A stretch of 64,000 nucleotides of DNA, taken from assembly GCF_000516985.1 (NCBI RefSeq), contig NW_006917105.1:186001-250000 (forward strand), read 5' to 3'. Under the pieces are notes generated by a model that did not search any database, had not been told where the DNA came from, and saw only the letters and a list, made by a program, of their open reading frames with translations. Of the stretch, positions 1-11,049 are shown piece after piece. This stretch comes from Pestalotiopsis fici W106-1. Taxonomy: Eukaryota; Ascomycota; Sordariomycetes; Amphisphaeriales; Sporocadaceae. The position numbers and the translations under genes are program-made. The first letter of the stretch is position 1; the number at the start of each line of letters is the position of its first letter.

Positions 1-1099
1 ATAAAATCGGGAACAAAGTTTTCGCAATACTTCTTCTCAAGATAGAATTACAATATCATCGAGTTTATCAAAAATGCGCTCTAGCATTAATCAGCCGCCA
101 GCTTTTGCCTGCGGAAATCGGCAAGTCCGAATCGTACGGAATATACACTCCAAGAAGAGCTCTTCTAGAAGACTATTGTATCAAGTGAGCATGTTCTGTC
201 GTGGATGACAAGCCTATTTCTCATTAACAATGGCAACATCTTCCATCTCTCTACTTTCCAGAAATACACATATATCCTTCCCGGTGAATTAGAAATCCGA
301 CAAAAAAAAAAAAAAAAACGGGTGCAGAAACTGAGACAGTCAAAGACGGCAAAAGGAGTTTTATGCGCGGATGCCAGGTCGCGCAACGCTACATCCCTTA
401 GGAGAAGGGGGGGGGGGATCTGTCTGCCGACTTTGCTTTGGATGATCTGCCAGCAATATGCCATCGTTAGCCAAGACTTCTCCGTCATTCCGTTATGAGG
501 TATGATGCGATCAGATCAAGTCGCGGCTCTTTTTTGCGGAGTGCACACTATGTTAGCAATTGTTTTTTTTTTTTTGCTGCTGAAGGTCTTAAATACTCGA
601 AAAGCACCAGAAGATGATTTTGAGACGATAAAAATCAATCTCTCTGCATCAAGCAGGCTGCAGATTGAATTTTTTTTTTAATTCATCACAATGCAAAGAC
701 ACCAGGAGAGTTCAGAGCACCGACCTCATCTGATAAGTCAGCCACTGATGTTTCTACATAGTCATACGATAAGTCTATTGGTCGCTATGGCAGTGTGAGC
801 AAGGTCCATGGCGGCGATGCTGACGTTCTTGGCGGAGTCTGCTATTGGAGAAGACGAGCCGTCCACAGTATCGGCCTCGCCAACCACAAAGAACCGTCCT
901 CCATGGACCAAGACTTTGATGAAAGTAATAATATGTCATTATAAAAAAGGAGGTGGGAGTAACACCGGTATTGGTACAATTGTAATGTGCAGGAAAGCTT
1001 GATCAGACCATGTTGCGAGCGTAGAAAATCTTTTCTTAGAGTGACGAGTTGATCTTCTAATATTTACGTCATGTTTTTGCAGCCAAGTTGAAAAGAATG
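1..1099. other. Intergenic, no supportable gene
   Basis: No reading frame here has a recognisable motif. The stretch holds homopolymer runs: an A-run near 302-318, a G-run near 407-415, and T-runs near 564-576 and 670-680. Short open frames overlap on both strands around 165-500 and 808-1002. None carries a signal peptide or domain. Confidence 0.6.
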
Positions 1100-1137
1100 T
1101 CAGACTCTACTATCTTCGTCATCTATATTCCCATTGA

Positions 1138-1428
1138 ACCGACAATATTGGCTGCGAAGTGTACCAGGACAACACCTACACTCAAGAGCCGCTTATTCGA
1201 GCAGTTGATAATGTGTCGGAATATCAGGAGTCGAGTTTCGAGGTTTCCGTCTCGTCGAATGGTGACGTTGAATTGTTGAATATTGTCTCATTAGGTTTCA
1301 ATGCCCAGCAAATAGGGACCCTGGTATTTTCAGAGCATGATCTAACTGGAGGAGCTTACAGTTTCCACGATGATTGGAGATTCAAGGCCAGGGCTTTGAA
1401 AATTGTCGACGCAACGCAAGGTTCCTAA
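1138..1428 (+). other. Orphan coding-like exon, possible beta/gamma-crystallin-like fragment
   Basis: A frame open from 1138 to the TAA at 1426-1428 reads like a folded protein rather than random sequence. It has alternating polar and hydrophobic residues, and a final segment (SEHDLTGGAYSFHDDW followed by FKARALKIV) that weakly resembles a beta/gamma-crystallin Greek-key motif. It has no ATG and follows an in-frame TGA at 1135-1137. A CAG acceptor at about 1165-1167 could open it as a terminal exon, but I could not find a convincing upstream exon with start codon and signal peptide. It may be the last exon of a small secreted protein, a decayed remnant, or chance. Confidence 0.2.
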
Positions 1429-2787
1429 ATTGGCAAAAACTTGTACTCTGAATCTAAATAACGGTTGGACTGGACCACTGAGGCTCGCTTGTGGTTTTCC
1501 TTGTCGCTGTAGCAGACAATGGAAGATGAGAAACAAACAGTTTTGAATTTTCTGGATTTTCCGACTTGCCCTGTTGCATTTACTGGCGAGCGGCGTATTG
1601 CACTTCTCTGGCGACACCTCTGTCAACACCTGACATGAATCGGAATGCTCCTATTAGCAATGACGCTTAGACAAAGAGACCATAATCAAAAGATGAATGT
1701 GAGCCGCCGCTGGCAATATCTTGACGGGTCCGCCGTAGTTTACCTGATGGCACGAGATCCTCGGCTTACGCATGAGGTTGTTGATGGGTAACTCATATAA
1801 TACGTAGTCTATTCCATAGGTAGTACGGAGACCATTCGACTACTGCGAAATTGGTCAGCGTTTCGAACCACGTAGCCTCCATGCCCTCTGTCCATACGTA
1901 AGACTCGCGATAATGCTAGAAAGTGATCGTGTTGGCTGGTTACGGTTATATGCACATGCAAATTATCTGCGCGCCCAGCTCGTGATTATGGATGTGCATA
2001 CTACGTAGATGCTTATGGAGTACGATGCGTCGTCGCACAACCTCCCGTCCCACAACAAGCGCTAACGTAGGGCTGAAGCACCCTTTTCTTAATTACTCTA
2101 TACAACGTTCTCTCATCATCACATACCTTGCAGGACACATGGAGCATTTCCAGACAGTTGGGACCAGAGGAAATTCTCATTTGTCCATAGCTTGGACTTA
2201 TTCCTGCTTCAGACGTCCCTTCACATTGTCAACTCGGCTAGATAGGGCTAATGCTTGAGGACCCTCAAGTATACCCAAGCGGTATATCGTGTGATGGGAG
2301 CCACGAAGCCACGACTCCATTGCCCAGATCAGATCCCGCCCCCACAGCCCTTGCTAGCGCTAATGACTATGAAAATACAGAAGGCAAAACTTAATTACTC
2401 CTATGCACCAGTGATTTTGGCCGAAGACCAAGGATCAGATACCTGGACAGGCTGGGCTGTCTTCCCTGCGAAATCCTCCATCTTTGGCATTGATCCTGGT
2501 GCAAATGTCTAGGTAGATTACTGAATCCATTGATTTTGGTCTCGTCTGGTATAAGGAGGACCGGGCCTTGTAATTGTTTTCCACCCCACCCCGCCCTCCG
2601 CCCGACTCCAATTCTATGTATTTTAATTGTGCTCGCTCGAGCCCAGATCAAATTATCCATACGAGCTGTGCATAATCTCAAAAAAGCCTCATGCCACGAT
2701 TTCGCATCTTGAGAAAACACGATAACTGACCTCAGCCTCCATTTCCCACCACTCTACAGTCGCTGCAAATAGACCTATTTGCTCAGA
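1429..2787. other. Intergenic, no supportable gene
   Basis: Only short overlapping open frames are present (longest about 110 codons), with no recognisable motif. The 3' part is the promoter region of the cupin gene that starts at 2788. No TATA box is obvious. Confidence 0.55.
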
Positions 2788-3571
2788 ATGAGTTCCGTCC
2801 AGGTTCTCAAAACCCTTGGGGTTGGAGAGGTGGGTCGAACAGCCAGTATTGATTACAAATATATGATAACTGGATATCCCAGGGCACCACGATGGATATC
2901 ACTATCGACGAGAACGAGCCTGAAGATTCGGTAGATCGGTATGCCATGGACACCTACGTGTCGGGTGAAGAACAACTCTTCATACCCCCACACTGGCATA
3001 AGGTGAGCTGGCAGAAAACAACACATACTTTTGGTCGTGTAGACCCGCTCAACAATGCTCGGAAAACTTTAGAATCACGCCGAATACTTGACGGTCCTTG
3101 AGGGCAGGATGGAGGTTTCTCTAGATGGCCAGAAGGTGATCGTGGAAGCCGGGGATCCTCCAGTCCTGGTGGCGCGCCGGGTTGTACACAGCATCAAAAG
3201 CTTCGAGGGGGAGAGGCTCGTGTTCCGGGAGAGGCCAGATCCTGCCGGTCTCTACAAAGCCCTGTAAGGAATTCCTAAAAGAAAACACAGGCGAATGAAA
3301 TATTAACTCTACTGATCAACTTCTATATCTTAGCTTCTTCAACGATGTCTTCCAAAGAGGAAAATTCGGAACTGTCTTGCACCTTATAAGAGCCTTTCGC
3401 GATGGTGACTCATACCTGGCATTGCCTTTGCATTTCAGATTTTTTGACGAAATTGTGAGTGAGTTTCAATCCGATTGATAACAAACATTTCAATTGACAT
3501 TGGGCAAGTTCATCGCGATATTTGGGACTTTGGCGCGCCCATTTGTGCCAAGTAAACCAGAGAAATTGTAG
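2788..3571 (+). CDS. Small cupin-fold protein (five exons)
   Basis: Exons by splice signals and phase are 2788-2829, 2883-3002, 3073-3263, 3334-3454 and 3509-3571, giving 178 aa. The introns are 53, 70, 70 and 54 bp, all GT-AG. The joined protein has the single-cupin pattern. A metal-site-like PPHWHK is followed, across intron 2, by NHAEYLTVLEGRMEVSLDG, then a glycine/proline turn (EAGDPP) and the second-motif histidine in RRVVHSIKSFEGERLV. The C-terminal half (ALFFNDVF, FRFFDEI, FGTLAR) is typical of fungal cupin-2 barrel proteins annotated only as hypothetical. There is no signal peptide, so it is probably cytosolic. The substrate is unknown. The start ATG is chosen because the 42-nt first exon splices in phase at GTGGGT. 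A shorter model starting at the ATG at 2892 is possible. The gene stands alone. Confidence 0.75.
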
Positions 3572-6013
3572 TGTAGCAGCATCGTGGTCCACGACGATAG
3601 AATGGACGAGTACCTCTGTACAGGAAGATACACCAGGTACAGCGGAAAATGCTTAGGCTGGCTGTCTGGCTGAACAAATAGGAAAGGCAATGTCATGTGG
3701 CTGAGTACCTCTAGGGTTTCCTCTCTGGGTACTTACCCCCAACTGAACCATTGAGGAAACCAAGTGCACCACAGTCTTAGTAAGCGTGCATTCTAATAAA
3801 GGAAGGGTGGGTTTCACAAAGCTTCTGCGAAGGAACATAGAATATAAAATATAATGACAGCACAATCTCCCCGTTGCCCCGGATGAGCAGCACAAGACGT
3901 CTCGCTGTGGGGCTGGCCTGCTTCTGATTCTGCTTAAATTGCTTGCAAATGAGGTTCAATCGCCACTGCCAAGTCACAAGCAGTTTAGCGAAAGCCACAT
4001 TATACTGGTAAAGTTATAGAAATGCAGGAACCACAGCGGGAATCCCATCTCTCTGGTCAGCGCAATGCTAGAACTGCCTGGACCGTGTCTACGAAGATAA
4101 GCAATATTCAAGGTTTGAAAGAAAGATAGTATGATCACCAATTGAAAATATAATGCAAGAGTCATTCCCAGGGAACGGGTTATCAGGATGTCCCGCGATT
4201 GAGTCGTTCCTTCAGTGCGCAAATGCAGGATCAGGTGCGGACGCAACACAAGCGTTTGGAATGAGTTTTCGAGATGATTGGATAATTTTGTCACTCAGAG
4301 AAACGAACGAGGGGAGAAGCAATCGTGGCACCCAACGCACGTATATCGTGGCAAATCACCAAATTATCCGTGTTGCTTGACGGATAAACCAGTCCTTGCG
4401 ACGATTTGTGGCCAACTCGAGAATGAAGAAGTTGGATAAATGCAAACCGCCTTGGCACTCGAGCCAAGACATGTGACGAAGTTGCAATCGATATTCAGTG
4501 CTACATTGATTCGTATACCGGTGCAGGAGTCTCAAAATAGGCACATCACAGGCGTCGCGCAACTGCGACACCATTTGGATAATTGAAAGACTTGGCGAAT
4601 TGCTCTGATATTGCACAATAGCATGTCATGCTGTCGTGTCAGAGACATGAATGCTTTTCTGGCGATATTTCGACGATGCAGCAAGTTGTTCAAGTCTCTT
4701 ATTGGTGGGTCTTATTATGAGTAAAAGCTCGATTTAGCAAACAAAAGAAGCATCACGTCTTAACATCCTTACAATAACGCTATGTATCGCAGGCCGAAAT
4801 CTTGCTGGTGAGGCTGTTTGGGGTGGAGAGTTGCCACCCTTGTCGCTTCGATGCGCAGATGGGTCGGTCAGAATTGGTAATGACCAGGGTCCTGGGAATC
4901 TTCCAGTGCCTGGCTAGTGGCCAAGTCAGTAGATACCTGACCTTCCTGTTCTGGAAAGGTAGCTTCCCTTCACACCAGAGGTCGTCGACATCTACAGCAC
5001 CTCTGCCGATACGGCCCAACAAAGGTTGCATGGAGGCAAGGAACTGCAAAGGCGAGTCTGGGTCTGAAAATCGTAACGTAGGATTCTGGTTGTGGTGCCA
5101 TGCAGTGAACAATCGTCGTGATACGCCTCGTAAACCGGACTGGAGCGGCCGAGCCTTGGGGCAAGATGGAGAAGCGTTTAACTTTGCGAAATCGACGTAA
5201 TTTATTCGGTTTGGTCAAGCAGAAAGAGGCTGGACAATGATATTGTCTTGTCCAAAGATCTTGTACCTGATAAGCAGCCAAGACTTCTAAAGGGATGAAG
5301 CATGAGGGCGTTCTGCCCTATGGTTCTTGGCCATGCCCAGACTGTCCATTTGAAGCTTGTTTTAACATCCAAGGAGCTCGAAGGGGAACATTATGGCGGC
5401 CAGTTTCCTTCAACAGCGCTTGGCTCGGCTTGGCCATGCATATTTTTAGTCCAGAAGATGGAGAAGGGCCCAGGAAACCATTTGGGAGTCCCCGCTATTG
5501 ACCATTGGTCTCTATTGGTCATTAACGTATCACCGTTGAGGTATCATTGGCACAAAGGGTTGCGGCTCGACTCCAGATATTGCTATAGCATGGCATCTCG
5601 CCACAAGGACGACTCCAACTGTGCATTAGTTCATTTGCCCGTGTTACACTCCCGACATGTGCATCAAGTGTGTATCATTCACAATTGGTTGCCGGGACTG
5701 TCGACATCCCATTTCGCCCGCAACCCTTATCTTTGTTTTTCGTTGACGATCCTACGTCGAGCCGCCGCATACCTAGATATGCAATAAACAACATGAGGAT
5801 GCGTACGTACTCGTGCCTTGTAACAGCATCACGCGATAGCTATCCACCTTGCATAGCTCCATTTCTTGACAAACCCTGAGCCTCAATATGTTCTGTGTCT
5901 TTCTCATTTGAGGAATATTTGAGCTGAACGAGACAAGGTATATGGTGCCATTCGATTCTAGAATCAGACGTACCCGGGATGAGATGGTTTGCTTGCACTT
6001 GTGATTCTCCCAA

Positions 6014-6019
6014 TGCCAA
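6014..6019 (+). promoter_or_regulatory. PacC-type GCCAAG hexamer upstream of eqolisin 1
   Basis: GCCAAG matches the PacC consensus GCCARG and lies 20 bp before the TATA box and 139 bp before the start codon. PacC is the fungal ambient-pH regulator and eqolisins are acid-active, so a role is plausible. A single hexamer is weak evidence because it occurs often by chance. Confidence 0.3.
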
Positions 6020-6038
6020 GACCATCAGTACGCCCCGA

Positions 6039-6044
6039 CTATAA
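6039..6044 (+). promoter_or_regulatory. TATA box of eqolisin 1
   Basis: TATAAA lies 114 bp upstream of the ATG at 6153 and is followed by GACTTG. The same TATAAAG(A/T)CTTG string appears upstream of the second eqolisin on the minus strand, which suggests a shared promoter core. A pyrimidine-rich and CAA-rich leader follows, as in highly expressed fungal genes. Confidence 0.6.
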
Positions 6045-6152
6045 AGACTTGATGCTGGCCGCAGCCAATTTGTCTTCTGCTCTCAGTCCAAGCTCACACA
6101 AGCCTTCCAACTTCAAGTCATTCCATCAGAACAAAGTCTTCCATCATACATC

Positions 6153-7220
6153 ATGAAGTTCACAGCTGTCATCACCGCACTTGCTTGCGCTGAGGCTGCC
6201 CTCGGTGCCCGTTTCACTGAGGCTCGTCGCCAACGTCACGCCGAGCGTGCTGCCAAGCGTGCAGCTGAGCGCAACAGCAACCCCCGACTTCCTGCTGATG
6301 ACTCCATCATCGAGGGTCTGGCTCTTGACAATGAGACGCAAGTTTCGTACTCCTCCAACTGGGCCGGAGCTGTCCTTATCGGTTCTGTAAGTTGCGTCCT
6401 GGCAGACTTTCCATGACTGCGCGCTAACACAAGAATTAGGGATACAAGTCTGTGACTGGCACTTTTGTGGTCCCGACTCCTTCTGTTCCCTCGGGTGGAA
6501 GCTCCCGAACTGAATATGTAAGTCAACCAGTAACACTACCTGATGAAAGCAAAGTGCTGACTTTTACAAGGCCGCTAGGTTAGTAATCAGTGTTGTCGTT
6601 GGCTCTGGCGCTTATATGACAGGAGGAAAACAATTACTGACATTTATTTTTCAAAAGCGCGTGGGTGGGTATTGATGGAGATACCGCCACCAACTCCATC
6701 CTGCAGACTGGTGTCGACTTTTACGTCGAGGGCAGCACGACCAGCTTTGACGCTTGGTACGAGTGGTATCCCGACTGTACGAAATCCCAGAGTCCTGTCA
6801 TGGCTTCCAGCAATGCATGCTAACGCAGAGGAAATAGATGCGTATACCTTCAGTGGCATCTCCATTTCCGCTGGAGACACCATCACCGTGACCGTCACGG
6901 CCACCAGCACGACGGGCGGCACGGCTGTGGTTTCCAACAAGTCGACTGGCAAGTCGGTCACTCACACCTTTAGCGGCCAGACCAAGGCGCTTCAGGAGCT
7001 CAACGCCGAGTGGATCGTCGAAGACTTCAGCTCCGGCAGCTCGCTGGTACCCTTTGCTGACTTTGGCTCCGTCACCTTCACCAATGCTCAAGCCACCACC
7101 TCTAGCGGCACTGTCGGAGTCACTGGTGCTGAGATCATTGACATTAAGCAGAGCAACAAGGTTCTGACTGATGTTAGCCTTGACAGCAGCACCCAGGTCA
7201 CCGTCTCTTACATTGGTTAA
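6153..7220 (+). CDS. Secreted glutamic peptidase, G1/eqolisin family
   Basis: Exons are 6153-6386, 6440-6517, 6571-6578, 6658-6776 and 6838-7220 (273 aa). Residues 1-19 form a signal peptide. A basic propeptide rich in Arg, Ala and Glu follows to about residue 62. The mature beta-sandwich begins near SYSSNWAGAVL. The family catalytic pair is visible: Gln123 in ILQTGVDF and Glu204 in NAEWIVEDF, with the conserved AWVGIDGD and YEWYPD segments. Family members are secreted, pepstatin-insensitive acid endopeptidases. Exon 3 is only 8 nt, but phase demands it: skipping it shifts the frame, while including it gives AASAWVG, matching SASAWVG in the paralogue at 7617-8478. The gene is convergent with that paralogue, their stops 396 bp apart. 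A TATA box and one GCCAAG lie upstream. Confidence 0.93.
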
Positions 7221-7616
7221 GAAACTTTACCGCGGTCAAGTCGGCATGCTCGACACAAACACTGCTCTAGTTCATCGCTGAGCCGTCAATTCCTGCAAAG
7301 CCAAGAACGGCGAACCGGCCCATACGGGAAGCGCTGGGGAGCCAGCCTTGTTGTTCATATCTTTTATTTCTGCATATCTTGTTATGACATCACATAGCAG
7401 CCATATATCTAAAGAAACCTTATGATTATATACACAATCATAGCCGCTGATTGGCAATGATGTATCAAGTCAATAAACGAGTGTTTGTTAAAATCAATCT
7501 AAAAAGTATATACACAAGGTAGGAAGAAAATCTTGACGAGATATTTCTCACTGTAGCATCTTCTCAGCTCCGGGGTTCTCGCCGATTGGACTCAGCATCA
7601 ACGTCTCTAGCATCGC
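7221..7616. other. Convergent 3' region between the two eqolisin genes
   Basis: These 396 bp separate the stop codons of the two convergent peptidase genes. The sequence becomes AT-rich between 7350 and 7560, as expected for 3' untranslated and polyadenylation sequence. No gene is seen. Confidence 0.6.
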
Positions 7617-8478
7617 CTAGACATAGGAGCAAGTGACGCTCTCTCCACTGGCCGAGCAAGAGGTCAGAACCTTACCACTCTGGCGGAGATCAATGATGGT
7701 GGCGCCCGTGACTCCCTTGCCATTGACAGTGGCATCCTCAAAGGTGACGGTGCCAAAGTCGGCAAAGGGGACGAGACTGCTGCCCTCCTCAAAGTCCTCG
7801 ACGATCCACTCGGCATTGGTCTCGCAGAGGGAAGCCGTGGCGGACGTGAAGCTGTGGGTGACCGACTTGCCCGTGGTCTCGTTCTTGATGACGGCCGTAC
7901 CCGTCTTCTTGCTCGACGCAGTGACGGTCACGGTGATCTTGTGGCCGGCTTCCATGGTTATGCCAGTGAAGTCGTGGGCGACCTGGGGGTACCACTCGTA
8001 CCAGGCGTCATACGAGACATGGCCGCCGCGGACGTTGAAGTCAATGCCCGTCTGCAAGATGGCCGACGAGCACGTGTCGCCGTCGATTCCAACCCATGCG
8101 GATGCCGAGTAGGTCTTGGCAGAGCTGCCGCCGGTCGGAACCTTGGGGGTGGGCACGGTGAAGGTACCAGTGACGGTCGTGTAGCCCGTACCAATGAGGA
8201 CGGCGCCGGCCCACTGTTTGACACAAAAACATTAGCGACTGCACAGACAGCTACTAACTTGATCACACACGTACGTTCGTCGAGTAGGAGACGTGCTTGG
8301 TGCCATTGATAACGGCAGGCTCATCGGTCTCGTTGATGTCGGGAATCATGAGACCGCTCTTGCGGTTCTGACGCTCGCTCATGAGGCGAGCTGCACGCTC
8401 CTGACGCTTGGCAGTACCGGGAGCGGCAGCGACAGCGGAGGCACCGAGAATGGCACCGATAACAGCGGAGAACTTCAT
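7617..8478 (-). CDS. Secreted glutamic peptidase, G1/eqolisin family (second copy)
   Basis: There are two exons on the minus strand, 8478-8275 and 8213-7617 (266 aa), with a 61-bp GT-AG intron in phase 0. Residues 1-19 are a signal peptide. A short basic propeptide follows, with a KRQ that could be a processing site. Catalytic residues are Gln122 in AILQTGIDF and Glu203 in NAEWIVEDF. AWVGIDGD and YEWYP are conserved. It aligns throughout with the neighbouring eqolisin but adds four cysteines: DTCSS, SLCET and two near the C-terminus, which may form disulfides. Its single intron lies nine codons before the first intron of its neighbour, and it lacks the other three, so the copies have diverged in gene structure. 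Three GCCAAG hexamers and a TATA box lie within 200 bp upstream. Confidence 0.93.
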
Positions 8479-8599
8479 CTTATCTGAAGCAGAGGGTGGT
8501 AGCGGCCAAGAGATATAGGGCTGAGATGAAGCGTTCTGCAAAGTGTCGAACTCGATAAAGATGATTCCCAGGGATCGAAACTGACTGGTATGCCTGCAA

Positions 8600-8647
8600 G
8601 CCAAGGAAGCCAAGACAAAAATCTGACCGGAATGGGATTGAGCCAAG
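8600..8647 (+). promoter_or_regulatory. Cluster of three PacC-type GCCAAG sites upstream of eqolisin 2
   Basis: GCCAAG occurs at 8600-8605, 8609-8614 and 8642-8647, that is 122-169 bp upstream of the minus-strand start at 8478. All three match the PacC consensus GCCARG in the same orientation. Three copies in 48 bp is well above chance for one hexamer. pH control of this acid peptidase is inferred, not shown. Confidence 0.45.
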
Positions 8648-8649
8648 AC

Positions 8650-8655
8650 TTTATA
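8650..8655 (-). promoter_or_regulatory. TATA box of eqolisin 2
   Basis: On the minus strand this reads TATAAA followed by GTCTTGGC. It lies about 172 bp upstream of the ATG and overlaps the 12-nt string shared with the eqolisin 1 promoter, with one mismatch. Confidence 0.55.
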
Positions 8656-8678
8656 TCCAATGTTGCTGGATAAACATG

Positions 8679-11049
8679 TTCCTCGTTCGTTGCTGTTTCC
8701 ATGTGGTCTTAGGCAATAACTGATCTACTATAGGCGTGACGGACAGGCGGCCGGTAACTGCTCCTGGATAAGGAACCAGGTATTAAGCAGACATGGTGAT
8801 GTGAATAGATTAAAATCATCTTGACACCTTCTTTATAGAGCCAACCTGCAATGCTGCAGCAAATCACATTGAGGATGAAGTAATACGGGATGCTGTTATC
8901 TCTCGTAAAATCAGCTGTGGTGACATGCTTTGGCAAATGCCGTGCCATAAATTAATTAGAGTGCCATTATTTTGGTTGGCGATATCACAAACCCAATCAG
9001 CTTCTCAGCGAGCTAAATTGACCATTGCCACTGTTCCGTCAGTCTTCAAGTCTATCGCCATGAGGGGGGCGCAATGCTCATAAAGAGTCACGGTGCAACT
9101 CTTTGCACTTTGATGTTGGGGGTCATGGGGCTCCATTCAAAGCTGCATTCCACTGATGCAGCTTTCAGCTCGGTGGGCTCACACAATTTGTTCAGGAAGG
9201 TCGCATCATCTGCTCAAAGACAAGCCCAGATAGACATTCACGGCAATAGAAAAATGAAGCGCTTCGCCCTGTGGAGGACGGACATTGTTTGATATGCCTG
9301 CCAAGACGGGTAAAGTCTTGGCTGGGTCTATGGGATGTACTTGGAGTCACTTACATTACATCAGGTCTGCGTAGTCGAGAGTGTAGAGAGAGGCAACGGG
9401 GTAGGATGCAGAAACAGGAAAGTCCCCAAAGCGGAGGCGGCAAGGGATTGAAAAGTGAGAGTGGGCATCCTCCCCTTCGTTGGGACGAAACAAGCTTTTC
9501 TTTCAGATTAATAGTTCCTCATGCCAAGACAAGATGATGCCAATATGGGATACTAGATTGAGAGTAAAAAGCCTGGAGTAATCATCAAAAGCCCAAGCGT
9601 GTGGTTATTGTATGATTTGAATTTCATACTATACTATTTGACATTTGCGCAGCGAGTAGTCTGGAGATGGGTAATAGTTAGAGGCCAGTGCAGCCCCTGA
9701 CAAGCCTTGTGCTCTTCACATGGCATATGCATGCGGCCTTGTCGAGTATTGAGCCCTGAGTAATTCAGTAAGTGATCTACCGGATCATCCGGTACCAGGG
9801 GTTTTGCATTGACTGGAGTGGAGTCAACGAACCACCGCAAATGTGGTAACAACGACGACTCCTTCTGAGGTCATTTTCCATTTCCGTTTCTAGTGTTGCA
9901 CTGCGATGGACTTTGGAAGTGGACGAAATCAGTTCACGAACTGCTAACTCAAAAAAGGGACCAGATCATGGTGGTTTCGGCAAGTAGATACGGAGTCTGC
10001 ACTATATAATACTGCTTTGATCATTGCAAGCCACAGCGCGGTGAACGCTGTGGCTTGCGTACGGTCTGGAGACGGCGGACGGTTAATAGAGGTTTTGCCA
10101 ATCATAGTAATTGGCGAAATTGCTTCAAGATAAGATTTGTCCCCAATGTGTGGAGATATTGAAGGCATTTCCTGTATTCCGTAGGGTGGTGTGAAAGGGC
10201 GTGGCGATTGAAACTCTCGTTCAAAGTAGCGCATGATCCCCTACTGTAACCAACTTATCGCGCTCGGCATGGAGAGGTCACTTTGTGGCGACAGGATCTG
10301 AAATAACCTGTAGGGCCATGTCAATTCGTTGAGCTGTTCTTTATAGATTACATTACCTAGAAGGCCCTGATGGCGCTTAGCTTACGCTGACCAAGTATAA
10401 GCTCTCCTTGTTCAGGGCTGTTCATATTATAGATTGTATTGTATGACTTCTAGGTAAGGTTGGGTATGTAGCTAAAGAAGTCTTGCGCAGTACAATGCCT
10501 GCTTGTATCGCGAAAGGCGGGGATTCCCAGGGCCAAAGCAAGCCCCCCCACGCGGATTTCACCGTGTTGATGTTGAGGCAATTGAAATTACCCCGCCATC
10601 CTGGAAATCCTCGGCTCGAATCCGCGATAACCCAGCAAAATCAAAGCAGCGACAAAGAATTGATACAGAGTATAGAAACGTCTGGATGTGCCTGGGCGTC
10701 ATGGGTTCTAATTGAGCTTAAGCCTAGCTTTACTAGCAGATAGCGTTAGTATAATGGCTGATTATAGTCTATGGAGTATTCATTGTCCAGCTGTTGTTCA
10801 AATGGGCTCTCACAGCAGCTAGATGGCGCTGTTGGAGGAGCATATGCCGTTTCCACGAATAAGGGCATAGTCTCGGTAATGAACACCCCGACCGCCTAGC
10901 ATGACCCCCTACGTCTACCACGGCTTGGCCAAGAATGATCACTGGGCGCTTCACGGTACAGGCCCACTGCTTTGTGTATATCTCTTGAGGGAGCACATCT
11001 TTGGGGGTGTTCTGTAGGCTACATTACATACATAGAGACCTGATCAATC
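8679..11049. other. Intergenic, 2.4 kb, no supportable gene
   Basis: This lies between the divergent eqolisin 2 and rhamnosidase genes. Open frames are short and overlap on both strands. None shows a signal peptide or domain. No transposon terminal repeats were noticed. Near 10741-10760 a string loosely like a tRNA A-box occurs, without a cloverleaf. Confidence 0.5.

Larger units (their letters stand above)
3572..6152. other. Intergenic, 2.6 kb, no supportable gene
   Basis: Overlapping open frames occur on both strands between 4780 and 5787 (the longest 161 codons at 5302-5787, plus strand). They have no signal peptide, recognisable motif or splice partners. The last 150 bp are the promoter of the eqolisin gene at 6153. 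Confidence 0.5.

Noticed and set aside
4780..5787. Overlapping open frames of 100-161 codons on both strands
   Set aside because: No signal peptide, recognisable motif or consistent splice sites, and competing frames overlap completely.
10741..10830. tRNA-like A-box string and a GTTCAAAT string
   Set aside because: No acceptor stem or anticodon arm pairs. A cloverleaf could not be drawn.
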